From Ilumatobacter coccineus YM16-304 (lineage in GTDB: Bacteria; Actinomycetota; Acidimicrobiia; Acidimicrobiales; Ilumatobacteraceae): a stretch of DNA of 64,000 bases. Positions 50,313-59,378 of the stretch are shown here, in pieces (position 1 is the stretch's first letter; each line of letters opens with the position of its first letter). The stretch covers positions 2,108,001 through 2,172,000 of the forward strand of contig NC_020520.1 of assembly GCF_000348785.1 (NCBI RefSeq). The letters run 5' to 3'. The notes under the pieces are model-generated. The model saw only the letters and a program-made list of their open reading frames with translations. It did not search any database and had not been told where the DNA came from. The position numbers were made by a program, and so were the translations under genes.

Positions 50313-51589
50313 CCTCGGCACTCACCGTCAACGACCGCCGCCAAGCCGCTCTCGACCGGCTCGCCGACAAGGGCGTACGCCCGCCCCGCACCCGCACCAA
50401 GCCGCAGCGAGCGACCCGGACACCGAGCCGACTGCGCGCCATCGCCCGGACCGACGGCGACTCGACCGTGCGTCGTGAACGCCTCGGCGCACCGCCCGGA
50501 ACCTGGTACGGCATCATCGCCGTCGTCGCCGTGTTTGTGATGCTCGGCCTCGTGATGGTGCTCTCGGCCTCCGCCGTCACGCAGGCCAACCAGGGCAACT
50601 CGCCGTACTCCGTGTTCCTCCGGCAGTCGATGTGGGCCGGGTTCGGTCTCATCGGCCTCGTTGCCATGGCGCGCATCCCGTACCGGATGTGGCGCAAGTT
50701 CGTCGTGCCGATCGGGCTGATCGGCGTCGCGGCGATGCTCGGGCCCTTCGCCCCGGGAATCGGAGCGAACGTCAACGGCGCCAACGCCTGGATCCGCGTG
50801 GCCGGCTTCTCGGTCCAGCCATCGGAGTTCCTGAAGCTCGCCGTGGTGATCCTCGCCGCCGACCTGCTCACCCGACGCCAGCACGCGATGAACCACCGCA
50901 GCGGCACCCTCTACCCGTTGGCCGGGATCGCCGCGGTCGGCGCCGGACTCTGCCTCGCTCAGAAAGACCTCGGCTCGGCCATCGTGCTCGGGTCGATCGT
51001 CTTCGCGATCGCCTGGATCGCCGGCGTGCCGTTCACGCCGCTCGCCACGATGGGCGCGCTCTCGACGGCGGTCGGCGCAGCGTTCGTCGTGTCGAGCCAG
51101 GCCCGCCTCGACCGGTTCACCGCCTTCCTCGACCCCGACGGCACGAAAGACCACCTCGGCTGGCAGATGAGCCAGGCCGCGATCAGCATCGCCAGCGGCG
51201 GACCAGCCGGATCCGGCATCGGCGGCAGCAACACCAAGACCGGCTACCTGCCGTACGCCCACAGCGACTTCATCTTCGCGATCGTCGCCGACGAACTCGG
51301 CATGATCGGGGCCGGCACCGTGATCGGCGGCTTCGCCATGCTCGTCCTGTTCGGCGTGCAGACCGCACTGGCCGCACCGGATCGCTTCGGCATGCTCCTC
51401 GCCGGCGGGATCGCCGCCTGGTTCGGTGTGCAGGCGATCATCAACCTCGGCGGCGTCACCGGCGTCATGCCGGTGACCGGTCTCACGCTGCCCTTCTTCT
51501 CGGCGGGTGGCAGTTCGCTGTTCGTCTCGATGGCCGCGGCAGGGTTGCTCTTGAGCGTGACCCGACGCATCGGCGTCCGCGGGGCCTGA
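50309..51589 (+). CDS. ftsW: Septal peptidoglycan polymerase (SEDS family, FtsW)
   Basis: A 426-residue polytopic protein of the SEDS family. A basic cytoplasmic N-terminus of about 60 residues precedes about ten transmembrane segments. SEDS motifs include VQPSEFLKLAVV, AQKDLGSAIV (the loop with the catalytic Asp) and YAHSDFIFAIVADELG. GGVTGVMPVTGLTLPFFSAGGSS lies near the end. It polymerises lipid II with FtsI. It overlaps the murD stop by four bases. Confidence 0.94.
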   Translation: MTSALTVNDRRQAALDRLADKGVRPPRTRTKPQRATRTPSRLRAIARTDGDSTVRRERLGAPPGTWYGIIAVVAVFVMLGLVMVLSASAVTQANQGNSPYSVFLRQSMWAGFGLIGLVAMARIPYRMWRKFVVPIGLIGVAAMLGPFAPGIGANVNGANAWIRVAGFSVQPSEFLKLAVVILAADLLTRRQHAMNHRSGTLYPLAGIAAVGAGLCLAQKDLGSAIVLGSIVFAIAWIAGVPFTPLATMGALSTAVGAAFVVSSQARLDRFTAFLDPDGTKDHLGWQMSQAAISIASGGPAGSGIGGSNTKTGYLPYAHSDFIFAIVADELGMIGAGTVIGGFAMLVLFGVQTALAAPDRFGMLLAGGIAAWFGVQAIINLGGVTGVMPVTGLTLPFFSAGGSSLFVSMAAAGLLLSVTRRIGVRGA

Positions 51590-51591
51590 CC

Positions 51592-52707
51592 GTGTCGACG
51601 TTCGCTGTCGTCACCGGGGGAGGCACCGCCGGCCACGTTCTGCCCGCGCTCGCCGTCGCCGACGCGCTCGTGGCAGCAGGGCACGATCCGAGCGAACTGC
51701 ACTACGTCGGCTGCGAGCGTGGCATCGAGACCGACATCGTTCCCGACACCGCATACGACCACACCTTCTTCGACGTCGTCGGCTTCCAACGCAGCCTGAG
51801 CCGTCGCAACCTCGGGTTCGTCCCGAAGATGTGGAACGCCCGACGGGCGGCGATCCGCCTGCTCGAGACCCTGCGTCCGAAGGTCGTCGTGTCGGTCGGC
51901 GGCTACGCGAGCATGCCCGCGGTCTTCGCCGCCCGCAAGCTCGACATCCCGGTCGTCGTCGTGTCGTACGACCGCCGACCGGGTCGCGCCAGCACGGTCG
52001 CTGCCAGACGTGCGGCCGTCTGCGCCGTCGCCTTCGAGAACTCGCCGCTGCCCCGTGCCGAGATGACGGGGGCACCGGTTCGCCAGGCGATCCTCGACGT
52101 CGATCGGGTCGCAGGACGCGACGCCGCTCGCAGGTCGCTCGGCATCGCCGACGACCGATTCCTCGTCGCTGTCATGGGCGGTTCGCTCGGTTCCGGCGTG
52201 CTGAACGACGCGATCAGCCGCATCGTCGCGGACCACGCCGACGATACGACGCTCGCCATCCGGCAGGTCGCCGGCGAACGGTTCGCCGACTCGATCACCT
52301 CGGCCGGCGACGGATCATCGGGCATCCACCACCAGGTGATCGGGTACGAATCCGACATGCCGGCCGTCTATGCGGCTGCCGACCTCCTCGTCGGGCGCGG
52401 CGGTGCGAGCACCGTGCACGAGGTGGCCGTCACCGGAAGCCCGGCCGTCCTGGTGCCGTGGAGCGGCGCCGCCGACGATCACCAGCGTGGCAACGTCGAG
52501 TGGCTCAGCGAGGCAGGCGCCGCCGTGCTGCTCACCGAGGACGACGTCGCCGACGGGGGACTGGAGCGCGAGATCGTTCGCCTCCGCCGCGACCCCGCCG
52601 CCCTCGCCGCGTTGTCGGCAGCAGCGTCCGACCGAGGCGAGGTGCACAGATCGGGCGCATTGGCCCACGTGATCGAACGAGTCGCCCTAACCTCTCCAAC
52701 ACTGTGA
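51592..52707 (+). CDS. murG: UDP-GlcNAc transferase (lipid II synthesis), divergent MurG
   Basis: A 371-residue GT28 enzyme adding GlcNAc to lipid I to form lipid II. Position between ftsW and murC and the two-domain motifs support MurG: TGGGTAGHVLPALAVA (usually GGTGGH), SVGGYASMP, GGSLGS (usually GGSQGA), GRGGASTVHE (usually RSGAxTxxE), and DDHQRGN. The HEQN acceptor-site motif is replaced by VSYD. It is thus clearly homologous but unusual at the acceptor pocket. GTG start two bases after the ftsW stop; its stop overlaps the murC GTG. Confidence 0.88.
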   Translation: MSTFAVVTGGGTAGHVLPALAVADALVAAGHDPSELHYVGCERGIETDIVPDTAYDHTFFDVVGFQRSLSRRNLGFVPKMWNARRAAIRLLETLRPKVVVSVGGYASMPAVFAARKLDIPVVVVSYDRRPGRASTVAARRAAVCAVAFENSPLPRAEMTGAPVRQAILDVDRVAGRDAARRSLGIADDRFLVAVMGGSLGSGVLNDAISRIVADHADDTTLAIRQVAGERFADSITSAGDGSSGIHHQVIGYESDMPAVYAAADLLVGRGGASTVHEVAVTGSPAVLVPWSGAADDHQRGNVEWLSEAGAAVLLTEDDVADGGLEREIVRLRRDPAALAALSAAASDRGEVHRSGALAHVIERVALTSPTL

Positions 52708-54185
52708 CGACCCCCTCCGCCACCACACCGGCATCGGTCTCATCGACTGCCGCCACCGACCTGCTCGCCCCGCGCCGTCCGGTTCCCGAGGCGCCCCTCG
52801 ACCTGTCGATTCCGCATCGACTCCACGTCGTCGGCGTCGGTGGACCCGGCATGAGCGCCATCGCCATCGCGCTGGCCGAGATGGGACACGACGTCTCTGG
52901 ATCCGACCTCCGCGAGCATCCGGTGCTCGAACGGGTCCGTGCCGCCATGGCGACGGTGCACATCGGCCACGACCGCTCGTACGTCCACGGCGTCGACGCC
53001 GTCACGGCGTCGACCGCGATCCCCGAGCGCAACATCGAACTCGACGAGGCCCGCACCACCGGCGTCACGGTGCTCCGGCGAGCCGGGATGCTGGCGTCGA
53101 TCTGTGCGCAGGCCAAGTCGATCGCGGTGGCGGGCACACACGGCAAGACCACCTCGACGTCGATGCTCATGCTGATGCTCGCCGAGGCGGGTCTGCGTCC
53201 CAACTTCGTCGTCGGCGGCGACGTCACCGACGTCGGCACCGGGGCCCAGTGGACGGGCGGCGAATGGTTGGTGGTCGAGGCCGACGAGAGCGACGGCACT
53301 CACCTCGAACTCCCGCTCCACGGCACCATTCTCACCAACGTCGAGGTCGACCATCTCGACCACTACGGATCGCTCGACGCCATCATCGACTCGTTCGACC
53401 GGTACCTGGCGCAGATCCCCGGCCCGAAGGTCGTGTCGGCCGACGACCCCGTCGCCGCCCGACTGGCACGCCGCCACGACGCCATCACGTTCGGCACCGC
53501 CGGCGACGCTCAGGTGCGAGCGGTCGACATCCGAGTCGAGTCGGGCGCCTCGATGTTCCGCGTCGAACGCACCGTCCCCGATGGCCCGCCGACCGTGCTC
53601 GGCGAGATCGAACTGCCGATGCGTGGCCTCTACAACGTGCTCAACGCGACGGGTGCCATCGCCATGGCGCTCGAACTCGGCGTCGACTTCGACGACATCC
53701 GCATCTCACTCGCCAAGTTCGGTGGCGTCGCCCGACGCTTCGACGTGCGCGGATCCGACGGCGGAGCGACGTTCGTCGACGACTACGCCCACCTGCCGTC
53801 CGAGATCCGGGCGGTACTCGGCGGAGCGCGCCACAGCGGTGACGGATGGAAGCGCGTGATCGCGGTGTTCCAACCGAACCGCTACAACCGGATCTCCGAG
53901 ATCTGGCAGGAGTACGCCGACGCGTTCGGCGACGCCGACCTGATCGTCCTCACCGACATCTACGCGTCGGGCACGACGCCGATCCCCGGGGTGACCGGCA
54001 AGCTCATCGTCAACGCGGTCGCCGAAGCGAACCCCGGCAAGCGCGTCGTCTGGCTGCCGAAGCGTGACGACCTGATCAGCTTCGTCGCCGGCGAGGCACG
54101 CGACGGCGACGTCGTCGTGTCGATGGGATGCGGTGACATCGCGTCGTTCCCGTCGGAGGTGCTCGATGCACGCCAGCGTCGCTGA
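52704..54185 (+). CDS. murC: UDP-MurNAc:L-alanine ligase
   Basis: A 493-residue Mur ligase that starts the stem peptide. The N-terminal Rossmann domain is HVVGVGGPGMSAIAIALAEMGH and the P-loop AVAGTHGKTTSTSML. EADESDGTHLEL and NVEVDHLDHYGS are the expected signatures, as is FQPNRYNRI near the C-terminus. About 35 Thr/Ala/Ser-rich residues precede the fold. It starts at GTG overlapping the murG stop, and murB begins inside its last 20 bases. Confidence 0.95.
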   Translation: MTTPSATTPASVSSTAATDLLAPRRPVPEAPLDLSIPHRLHVVGVGGPGMSAIAIALAEMGHDVSGSDLREHPVLERVRAAMATVHIGHDRSYVHGVDAVTASTAIPERNIELDEARTTGVTVLRRAGMLASICAQAKSIAVAGTHGKTTSTSMLMLMLAEAGLRPNFVVGGDVTDVGTGAQWTGGEWLVVEADESDGTHLELPLHGTILTNVEVDHLDHYGSLDAIIDSFDRYLAQIPGPKVVSADDPVAARLARRHDAITFGTAGDAQVRAVDIRVESGASMFRVERTVPDGPPTVLGEIELPMRGLYNVLNATGAIAMALELGVDFDDIRISLAKFGGVARRFDVRGSDGGATFVDDYAHLPSEIRAVLGGARHSGDGWKRVIAVFQPNRYNRISEIWQEYADAFGDADLIVLTDIYASGTTPIPGVTGKLIVNAVAEANPGKRVVWLPKRDDLISFVAGEARDGDVVVSMGCGDIASFPSEVLDARQRR

Positions 54186-55143
54186 GCCCATCGCCGATCG
54201 CATCGAGGCGGCAGCCGCCGTGCTCGGGTCGCTCGCCCGACGCGACGTCCCGCTCGCCCCGTTCACCACGTACAAGGTCGGAGGGTCGGCCGCGCTCTTC
54301 GCCGAGGTCACCTCGATCGACGATCTCGCGATCGTCGCCCGGGCGCTCGGTGCATCGCAGTTGCCGCTCCTGATCGTCGGACGCGGGTCGAACCTGCTGG
54401 TGAACGATGCGGGCTTCGCCGGCATCGCCGTCTCGATCGCCGAGATCTCGATGTCGATCGACATCGACGAGCAGACCGGCATCGTCGACGCCGGGAGCGG
54501 CGTGCTGCTCCCCGTGCTCGCTCGACGCACCGTCAAGGCCGGCCTGACCGGCTTCGAATGGGCCGTCGGCGTGCCGGGCTCCGTCGGTGGGGCCGTCAAG
54601 ATGAACGCAGGCGGTCACGGCTCCGACATCTCGGCGTCGCTCATCGACGTGACCGTCGCCGACCTCGCAGCCGCGGGCGACGCGCCCGACGCCGGACTGC
54701 GCCTCGACACGATCGCCGCCGCCGACATCGGACTGCGGTTCCGGGGGAGTGCGCTACCGGCGACGTCCGTCGTCGTCTCGGCGAGGCTGCAACTCGCCAC
54801 GGGCGCCGATCCGGAGGCGGGAGACCGCGAACTCAGCGAGATCGTCGCCTGGCGGCGCGCCAATCAGCCCGGTGGGCAGAACGCCGGCTCGGTGTTCGTC
54901 AACCCGGTCCCCGGCGAGGTCAGCGCCGGCGCGCTCATCGACGAGATCGGACTCCGCGGACACCGCATCGGGTCGGCGAGCGTCTCCGACAAGCACGCCA
55001 ACTTCATCCAGGCCGATGTCGACGGCAGCGCGAACGACGTCGTCGACCTCATGAAGTTCGTGCGTCAGCGGGTGCTCGACGAAACGGGCTACGCGCTGCG
55101 CAGCGAGATCAAACTCATCGGATTCGAGGAACCATGGGACTGA
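54166..55143 (+). CDS. murB: UDP-N-acetylenolpyruvoylglucosamine reductase
   Basis: A 325-residue FAD enzyme making UDP-MurNAc. FAD motifs include TTYKVGGSA, LIVGRGSNLLV, and GFEWAVGVPGSVGGAVKMNAGGHG. The C-terminal AGSVFVNP and SDKHANFI motifs are catalytic or structural. The ATG at 54166 lies within the end of murC; an ATG at 54133 is less likely, as it adds only basic residues unlike the family. It overlaps the ftsQ ATG by ten bases. Confidence 0.93.
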   Translation: MHASVAEPIADRIEAAAAVLGSLARRDVPLAPFTTYKVGGSAALFAEVTSIDDLAIVARALGASQLPLLIVGRGSNLLVNDAGFAGIAVSIAEISMSIDIDEQTGIVDAGSGVLLPVLARRTVKAGLTGFEWAVGVPGSVGGAVKMNAGGHGSDISASLIDVTVADLAAAGDAPDAGLRLDTIAAADIGLRFRGSALPATSVVVSARLQLATGADPEAGDRELSEIVAWRRANQPGGQNAGSVFVNPVPGEVSAGALIDEIGLRGHRIGSASVSDKHANFIQADVDGSANDVVDLMKFVRQRVLDETGYALRSEIKLIGFEEPWD

Positions 55144-56450
55144 TTCGACGCCGCAAGAAGAACCAGCCAGAACCGGATCGTTTCGGCGACGACGGCTTCG
55201 GTGACGGCGACGTCCGCATCATCGGGCCGGCATCGTCGTCGGCCGACGAGACCGGCGAGTTGGTCTCCGACGTCGAGCTCGACGGGACGCCCGGAGGCTC
55301 GGTTCTCGACGAACTGTCGATGGCGTTCGACGACGTCGACGACCCCGAGGTCGACGTGCTCACCAGCAGGGTTCCGGTGACCGGGGCGCACCAGCGTGGG
55401 GCACCTGCGACCGAATCGATCGACGTCGTCAGTGCCGGCGAACCAGAACCCGAGCCACGGAGCAAGCGATCGAAACGCAAGGGCGCCGAGTCGAGCGACG
55501 ATGAGCCCGCTCGAGACGCCGCGACGATCTCGATCGGCGGCGACGACGATCTCCCCGACGCCGTGTATCTCGACGAGGCCATCGGTCTGGGTGGCGACGG
55601 CACGGTGTTCATCGACGACGACGGCCGCGGCGACGCGATCATGCCGCAAGACGCCACCGGGCCCGGCATCGAACCCCGACTCCGCCAGCGGCGGATCGGC
55701 GTGCGGCGCGCCGAGGGGCGCCGACGACTCAAGTGGGTCGCCATCATCGGCGTCGTGCTCGTCCTGCTCATCGGTGTCCTCGCCGTGCTCGGGTCGGGGC
55801 TGTTTTCGGTCGACGACGTCACCGTGTCGGGCCAGCGCTATGCCGACGACGCCGTGGTGCAAGAGGTCATCGACGATCTCGTCGGTACCCCGACGCTGCT
55901 CGTCGACACGGCCGCCGCCGAGCGGCGCCTCGAAGAGATCGCGTGGGTCGAGTCGGCGCGGGTCCGTACCGATTTCCCCAGCTCAGCGTCCATCGAACTG
56001 CGTGAACGCGTGCCGCTGGCGACCATTCGCGGGGCCGACGAGCGCTACCGCATCCTCGACCGCGAAGGGCGCGTCCTCGCGATCGAAACCGGTCAACCGG
56101 TCGCCCCGGTGCTGATCTCCGGGCCCGGCACGCTCGACCTCGAGGTGGGGCAGTTCGCCGACGTCGGGTACGCCGCGGCGTCGACACTCGTGACCAAGCT
56201 GACCCCCGAGGTCCGATCACGGCTCGTGTCGATCAGCGCCACGCCCGACGGCTCCGACATTCGCCTGATCCTGCGCAACGAACTGATCAACGGCGACCCG
56301 GCACCCGACATCGAAGTGCGGCTCGGCGCAGCGATCGGCGACAACGAACAGTTCGAACGACTGGTCCGCCTCGAGCGTGTTCTCGACGACATCGACGGCG
56401 GCGGAACGACCATCATCGACGTCTCGACCGACGAGGCGACCGAACGCTGA
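55134..56450 (+). CDS. ftsQ: FtsQ division protein with long acidic N-terminal extension
   Basis: A 438-residue bitopic protein. Residues 1-195 are cytoplasmic, rich in Asp, Glu and Gly with a basic patch (SKRSKRKG), and much longer than the usual 30-100 residues. One transmembrane helix follows (WVAIIGVVLVLLIGVLAVLG), then the POTRA domain (SVDDVTVSGQRYADDAVVQ) and a beta domain (ELRERVPLATIRG). FtsQ recruits FtsL and FtsB at the septum. The extension could bind other division factors. It is the last gene before ftsZ's own leader region. Confidence 0.9.
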   Translation: MGLIRRRKKNQPEPDRFGDDGFGDGDVRIIGPASSSADETGELVSDVELDGTPGGSVLDELSMAFDDVDDPEVDVLTSRVPVTGAHQRGAPATESIDVVSAGEPEPEPRSKRSKRKGAESSDDEPARDAATISIGGDDDLPDAVYLDEAIGLGGDGTVFIDDDGRGDAIMPQDATGPGIEPRLRQRRIGVRRAEGRRRLKWVAIIGVVLVLLIGVLAVLGSGLFSVDDVTVSGQRYADDAVVQEVIDDLVGTPTLLVDTAAAERRLEEIAWVESARVRTDFPSSASIELRERVPLATIRGADERYRILDREGRVLAIETGQPVAPVLISGPGTLDLEVGQFADVGYAAASTLVTKLTPEVRSRLVSISATPDGSDIRLILRNELINGDPAPDIEVRLGAAIGDNEQFERLVRLERVLDDIDGGGTTIIDVSTDEATER

Positions 56451-56504
56451 CCTGCTCGGATCGCGCAGACGGCCGTGCTGCGGCGCTAGCGTCCCTCAAC
56501 GGTG

Positions 56505-56554
56505 CTGGCAGACCTGCCAGAATGCGCCAAGACATGTCGTCCATCGCGGACGAC
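56505..56554 (+). promoter_or_regulatory. Two inverted repeats in the ftsZ leader
   Basis: CTGGCA and TGCCAG (56505-56520) form one inverted repeat with a four-base spacer. GTCGTCC and GGACGAC (56536-56542 and 56548-56554) form another with a five-base spacer. They lie 60-110 bases before the ftsZ start, in a 162-base gap that is the longest between mraZ and ftsZ. They may be operators or RNA hairpins. Confidence 0.4.
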
Positions 56555-56612
56555 GTCAGATCGAGAACTCCATGTACACACCACCGAAACAAATGAGCTG
56601 GGAGACCTACTG

Positions 56613-57728
56613 ATGGTCGGCACGCCACAGAATTACCTCGCCGTGATCAAGGTCGTCGGCGTCGGCGGCGGCGGCGTCAACGCCGTCAATCGCATGATCG
56701 ACGCTGGCCTGAAGGGCGTCGAGTTCATCGCCGTCAACACCGATGCCCAGGCGCTGCTCATGAGTGACGCCGACGTCAAGCTCGACATCGGCCGGGATCT
56801 CACGCGAGGCCTCGGCGCCGGCAGCGACCCGGAAGTCGGTCGTGAAGCCGCCGAATCGCACCGCGACGAGATCGAAGAGATGGTGCGTGGCGCCGACATG
56901 GTGTTCATCACCGCCGGTGAAGGCGGCGGTACCGGCACCGGTGCCGCTCCGGTCATCGCCGAGATCTCTCGTGAAGCCGGCGCCCTGACCATCGGTGTCG
57001 TCACCCGCCCGTTCTCGTTCGAAGGACGCCGCCGCTCGGTCCAGGCCGACAACGGTGTGCAGCGCCTGAAGGAGAAGGTCGACACGCTGATCGTCATCCC
57101 GAACGATCGACTCCTCACCGTCGCCAACGACAAGACGAGCGTGCTCAATGCGTTCAAGATGGCCGACGAAGTCCTCCTGCAGGGTGTGTCGGGCATCACC
57201 GGCCTCATCACCACGCCGGGACTCATCAACACCGACTTCGCCGACGTCAAGGCGGTCCTCGCCGACGCCGGTACCGCCCTCATGGGCATCGGCCAGGCCA
57301 GCGGCGACGAGCGCGCTGTGTCGGCTGCCAAGGCGGCCATCTCGAGCCCGCTGCTCGAATCGGCCATCGACGGCGCCCGCGGCGTGCTGCTCAACATCAC
57401 CGGCCCGTCGAGCATGGGTCTGTTCGAGATGAACGCTGCTGCCGAGATCATCCACGGCGTGGCCCACCAAGACGCGCTCATCATCTTCGGTACGGTCGTC
57501 GACGACGAGATGGGCGACGAAGTCCGCGTCACGGTCATCTCGGCCGGGTTCGACCGCGTCGACGGCACCGGGTACACCCCGGCTGCATCGTCGTCGTCGG
57601 AGCCCGCTCCCGACCAGCCGCGCACGACCCCGACGCGCATCACCGAACTCTTCGGCGATTCCGACGAGCCCGATCCGCTGGCTGACGATGACGACGACGA
57701 TTTCGACGTCCCGTCGTTCCTCAAGTAG
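56613..57728 (+). CDS. ftsZ: Cell division GTPase FtsZ
   Basis: A 371-residue tubulin-like GTPase forming the Z ring. GTP motifs include [22 protein letters not shown], and the signature [10 protein letters not shown]. The T7 loop reads [10 protein letters not shown]. The short acidic C-terminal linker ends [12 protein letters not shown], the conserved peptide that binds SepF and other partners. The ATG at 56613 has GGGAG nine bases upstream; an upstream in-frame ATG at 56502 lacks support and precedes non-homologous residues. It is preceded by its own leader region with two inverted repeats. Confidence 0.97.
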   Translation: MVGTPQNYLAVIKVVGVGGGGVNAVNRMIDAGLKGVEFIAVNTDAQALLMSDADVKLDIGRDLTRGLGAGSDPEVGREAAESHRDEIEEMVRGADMVFITAGEGGGTGTGAAPVIAEISREAGALTIGVVTRPFSFEGRRRSVQADNGVQRLKEKVDTLIVIPNDRLLTVANDKTSVLNAFKMADEVLLQGVSGITGLITTPGLINTDFADVKAVLADAGTALMGIGQASGDERAVSAAKAAISSPLLESAIDGARGVLLNITGPSSMGLFEMNAAAEIIHGVAHQDALIIFGTVVDDEMGDEVRVTVISAGFDRVDGTGYTPAASSSSEPAPDQPRTTPTRITELFGDSDEPDPLADDDDDDFDVPSFLK

Positions 57729-57785
57729 CGGACCGTCCGCAACCGGTCGATCTCGGCCGGTCGAGCACCGAGCGCACGCCGTCGC

Positions 57786-58532
57786 GTGCTGACCCTGCTC
57801 GATCGTCGCGTCGCCGGACGGCGTTTCGTCGTCGCGGCGAGTGAACGAAGCGACGGCGACGTCCATCCGCACCACGTGGCGCCCGACGTACTCGCCGACC
57901 GCCAGCGGTCGATCACCGGCCGTCGATGGTCGATGGTCGACCAGTGCCACGGCACCGCGGTGCACCGCATCGACGCCGAGCGCGAGATCCCGACACACGC
58001 CGAGTCCGGTGAAGACGAACTGGTCGTGGCCGACGTGCAGCGAGCCGACGCGCCGGGAACGCACGTCGCCATGTGGGCCGCCGACTGTGCGGTCGTCGTC
58101 CTCGCCGGTTCGTCCGGCAACCTCGTCGCGGTGCACGCCGGGTGGCGTGGCCTGGCAGACGGCGCGATCGACGTCGCCTGTGACGAACTCGGTGACACCG
58201 CCATCGCTGCGGTGCTCGGCCCGACGATCCATCCGTGCTGCTACGGGTTCGGCGGTGACGACCTCGCCCGCGTCGCCGAGGCGGTCGGCGCCGAACCCTC
58301 CGCCATCACAGGAACCACCACGAGCGGCCGCCGCGCGCTCGATGTCCCGCTGGCCGTGCGAACCGCCCTCGCCCGCCGTGGCGTCGAACTCCATGCCGTC
58401 GGTCCGTGTACCGGTTGCGACGATCGCTGGTTCTCGCATCGCGTCCGACGCGACCGGGGCCGACATGCCACGATCGGGTGGATGGACGCCGAGCACGATC
58501 ACGACGAACCGGCGAGGGCACATGGGGTCTGA
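57786..58532 (+). CDS. pgeF: Laccase-domain purine nucleosidase/phosphorylase (YfiH/PgeF family)
   Basis: A 248-residue protein of the multicopper polyphenol oxidase/DUF152 family. The zinc-site residues are visible: His in DQCHGT, Cys in WAADCAVV, and His in AVHAGWRGL. Family members phosphorolyse or deaminate adenosine; in E. coli YfiH also edits peptidoglycan precursors by hydrolysing L-Ser attached in error, which may explain its stable place after ftsZ. The start is GTG. It overlaps the next gene by 11 bases. Confidence 0.9.
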   Translation: MLTLLDRRVAGRRFVVAASERSDGDVHPHHVAPDVLADRQRSITGRRWSMVDQCHGTAVHRIDAEREIPTHAESGEDELVVADVQRADAPGTHVAMWAADCAVVVLAGSSGNLVAVHAGWRGLADGAIDVACDELGDTAIAAVLGPTIHPCCYGFGGDDLARVAEAVGAEPSAITGTTTSGRRALDVPLAVRTALARRGVELHAVGPCTGCDDRWFSHRVRRDRGRHATIGWMDAEHDHDEPARAHGV

Positions 58533-59208
58533 CGCTCCTCGACCCGCCCTCACCGTCGACGTCGTGGTCGAACGACTGGCGGCGCTCGACGAGCGCATCG
58601 ACAGCGTGTCGAGAGCTCGCGAGCAGCCCATCACGGTCACCGCGGTCACCAAGGGCTTCGCCGCCGACGTGATCCGGGTCGCCGCCGACGCCGGCTTCTC
58701 CGCGGTGGGGGAGAACTACGCACAGGAGTTGCTCGGCAAGGTCGACACGCTCGACGCACTGGGTGAGCGGCGACCCACCGTCGAGTTCATCGGTCGGCTG
58801 CAGTCGAACAAGGTCCGCCAACTCGTCGACGTCGTCGACCTGTGGGCGAGCGTCGACCGGCCGTCGCTCGTCGCCGAGATCGCCAAGCGAGCGCCGGGCG
58901 CTCGCATCCTGGTCCAGGTCAACTCGACGGGGGAAGACGGCAAGGGTGGTTGTGCGCTCGGCGACACCGCTGCACTGGTCGAACGCGCCCGGGAGGCCGG
59001 CCTCGACGTGGCCGGGTTGATGACCGTCGGTCCGACCGGCGAGCCGCCCGAGGCCGCCCGCCCCGGTTTCGAGGCGGTACGGCGACTCGTCGACGAGCTC
59101 GGCCTCGAGGTGTGCTCGATGGGGATGAGCGGCGACATCGAGGTCGCCGTCGCCGCCGGATCGACCAATGTTCGCGTCGGGACCGCCCTGTTCGGCAGCC
59201 GGGCATGA
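58522..59208 (+). CDS. PLP homeostasis protein (YggS/PLPBP family)
   Basis: A 228-residue single-domain TIM-barrel protein that binds pyridoxal phosphate through Lys in AVTKGF (near residue 44). Other signatures are GENYAQELLGK, HFIG-like EFIGRLQSNK, and MGMSGDIEVAVAAGSTNVRVG. It controls PLP levels and amino-acid pools but has no known enzymatic turnover. The ftsZ-pgeF-yggS-sepF order is typical of actinobacteria. The ATG overlaps the pgeF stop. Confidence 0.93.
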   Translation: MGSDAPRPALTVDVVVERLAALDERIDSVSRAREQPITVTAVTKGFAADVIRVAADAGFSAVGENYAQELLGKVDTLDALGERRPTVEFIGRLQSNKVRQLVDVVDLWASVDRPSLVAEIAKRAPGARILVQVNSTGEDGKGGCALGDTAALVERAREAGLDVAGLMTVGPTGEPPEAARPGFEAVRRLVDELGLEVCSMGMSGDIEVAVAAGSTNVRVGTALFGSRA

Positions 59209-59351
59209 TGCTCGTGGTCCGCTGTTCGACGGTCGCTGCGAGTGCCGCCGAGCCGACCCGGCGACGTCGACGCGGCACGCACGCGTGTTCGAAGTTCCTT
59301 GCGCAGCGCAGCAATGCCGCTCGTGTCCACCGAATTGCCACTGTGTCGGGC

Positions 59352-59373
59352 TAAAGTCCGGGCGCTCAGGAGG
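59352..59373 (+). promoter_or_regulatory. Possible -10 (TAAAGT) and ribosome-binding site for sepF
   Basis: TAAAGT (59352-59357) is AT-rich and about 27 bases before the start, and GGAGGAAG lies just before the ATG. No good -35 at standard spacing was found. The 170-base gap from 59209 holds no other feature I can support. Confidence 0.4.
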
Positions 59374-59378
59374 AAGAA

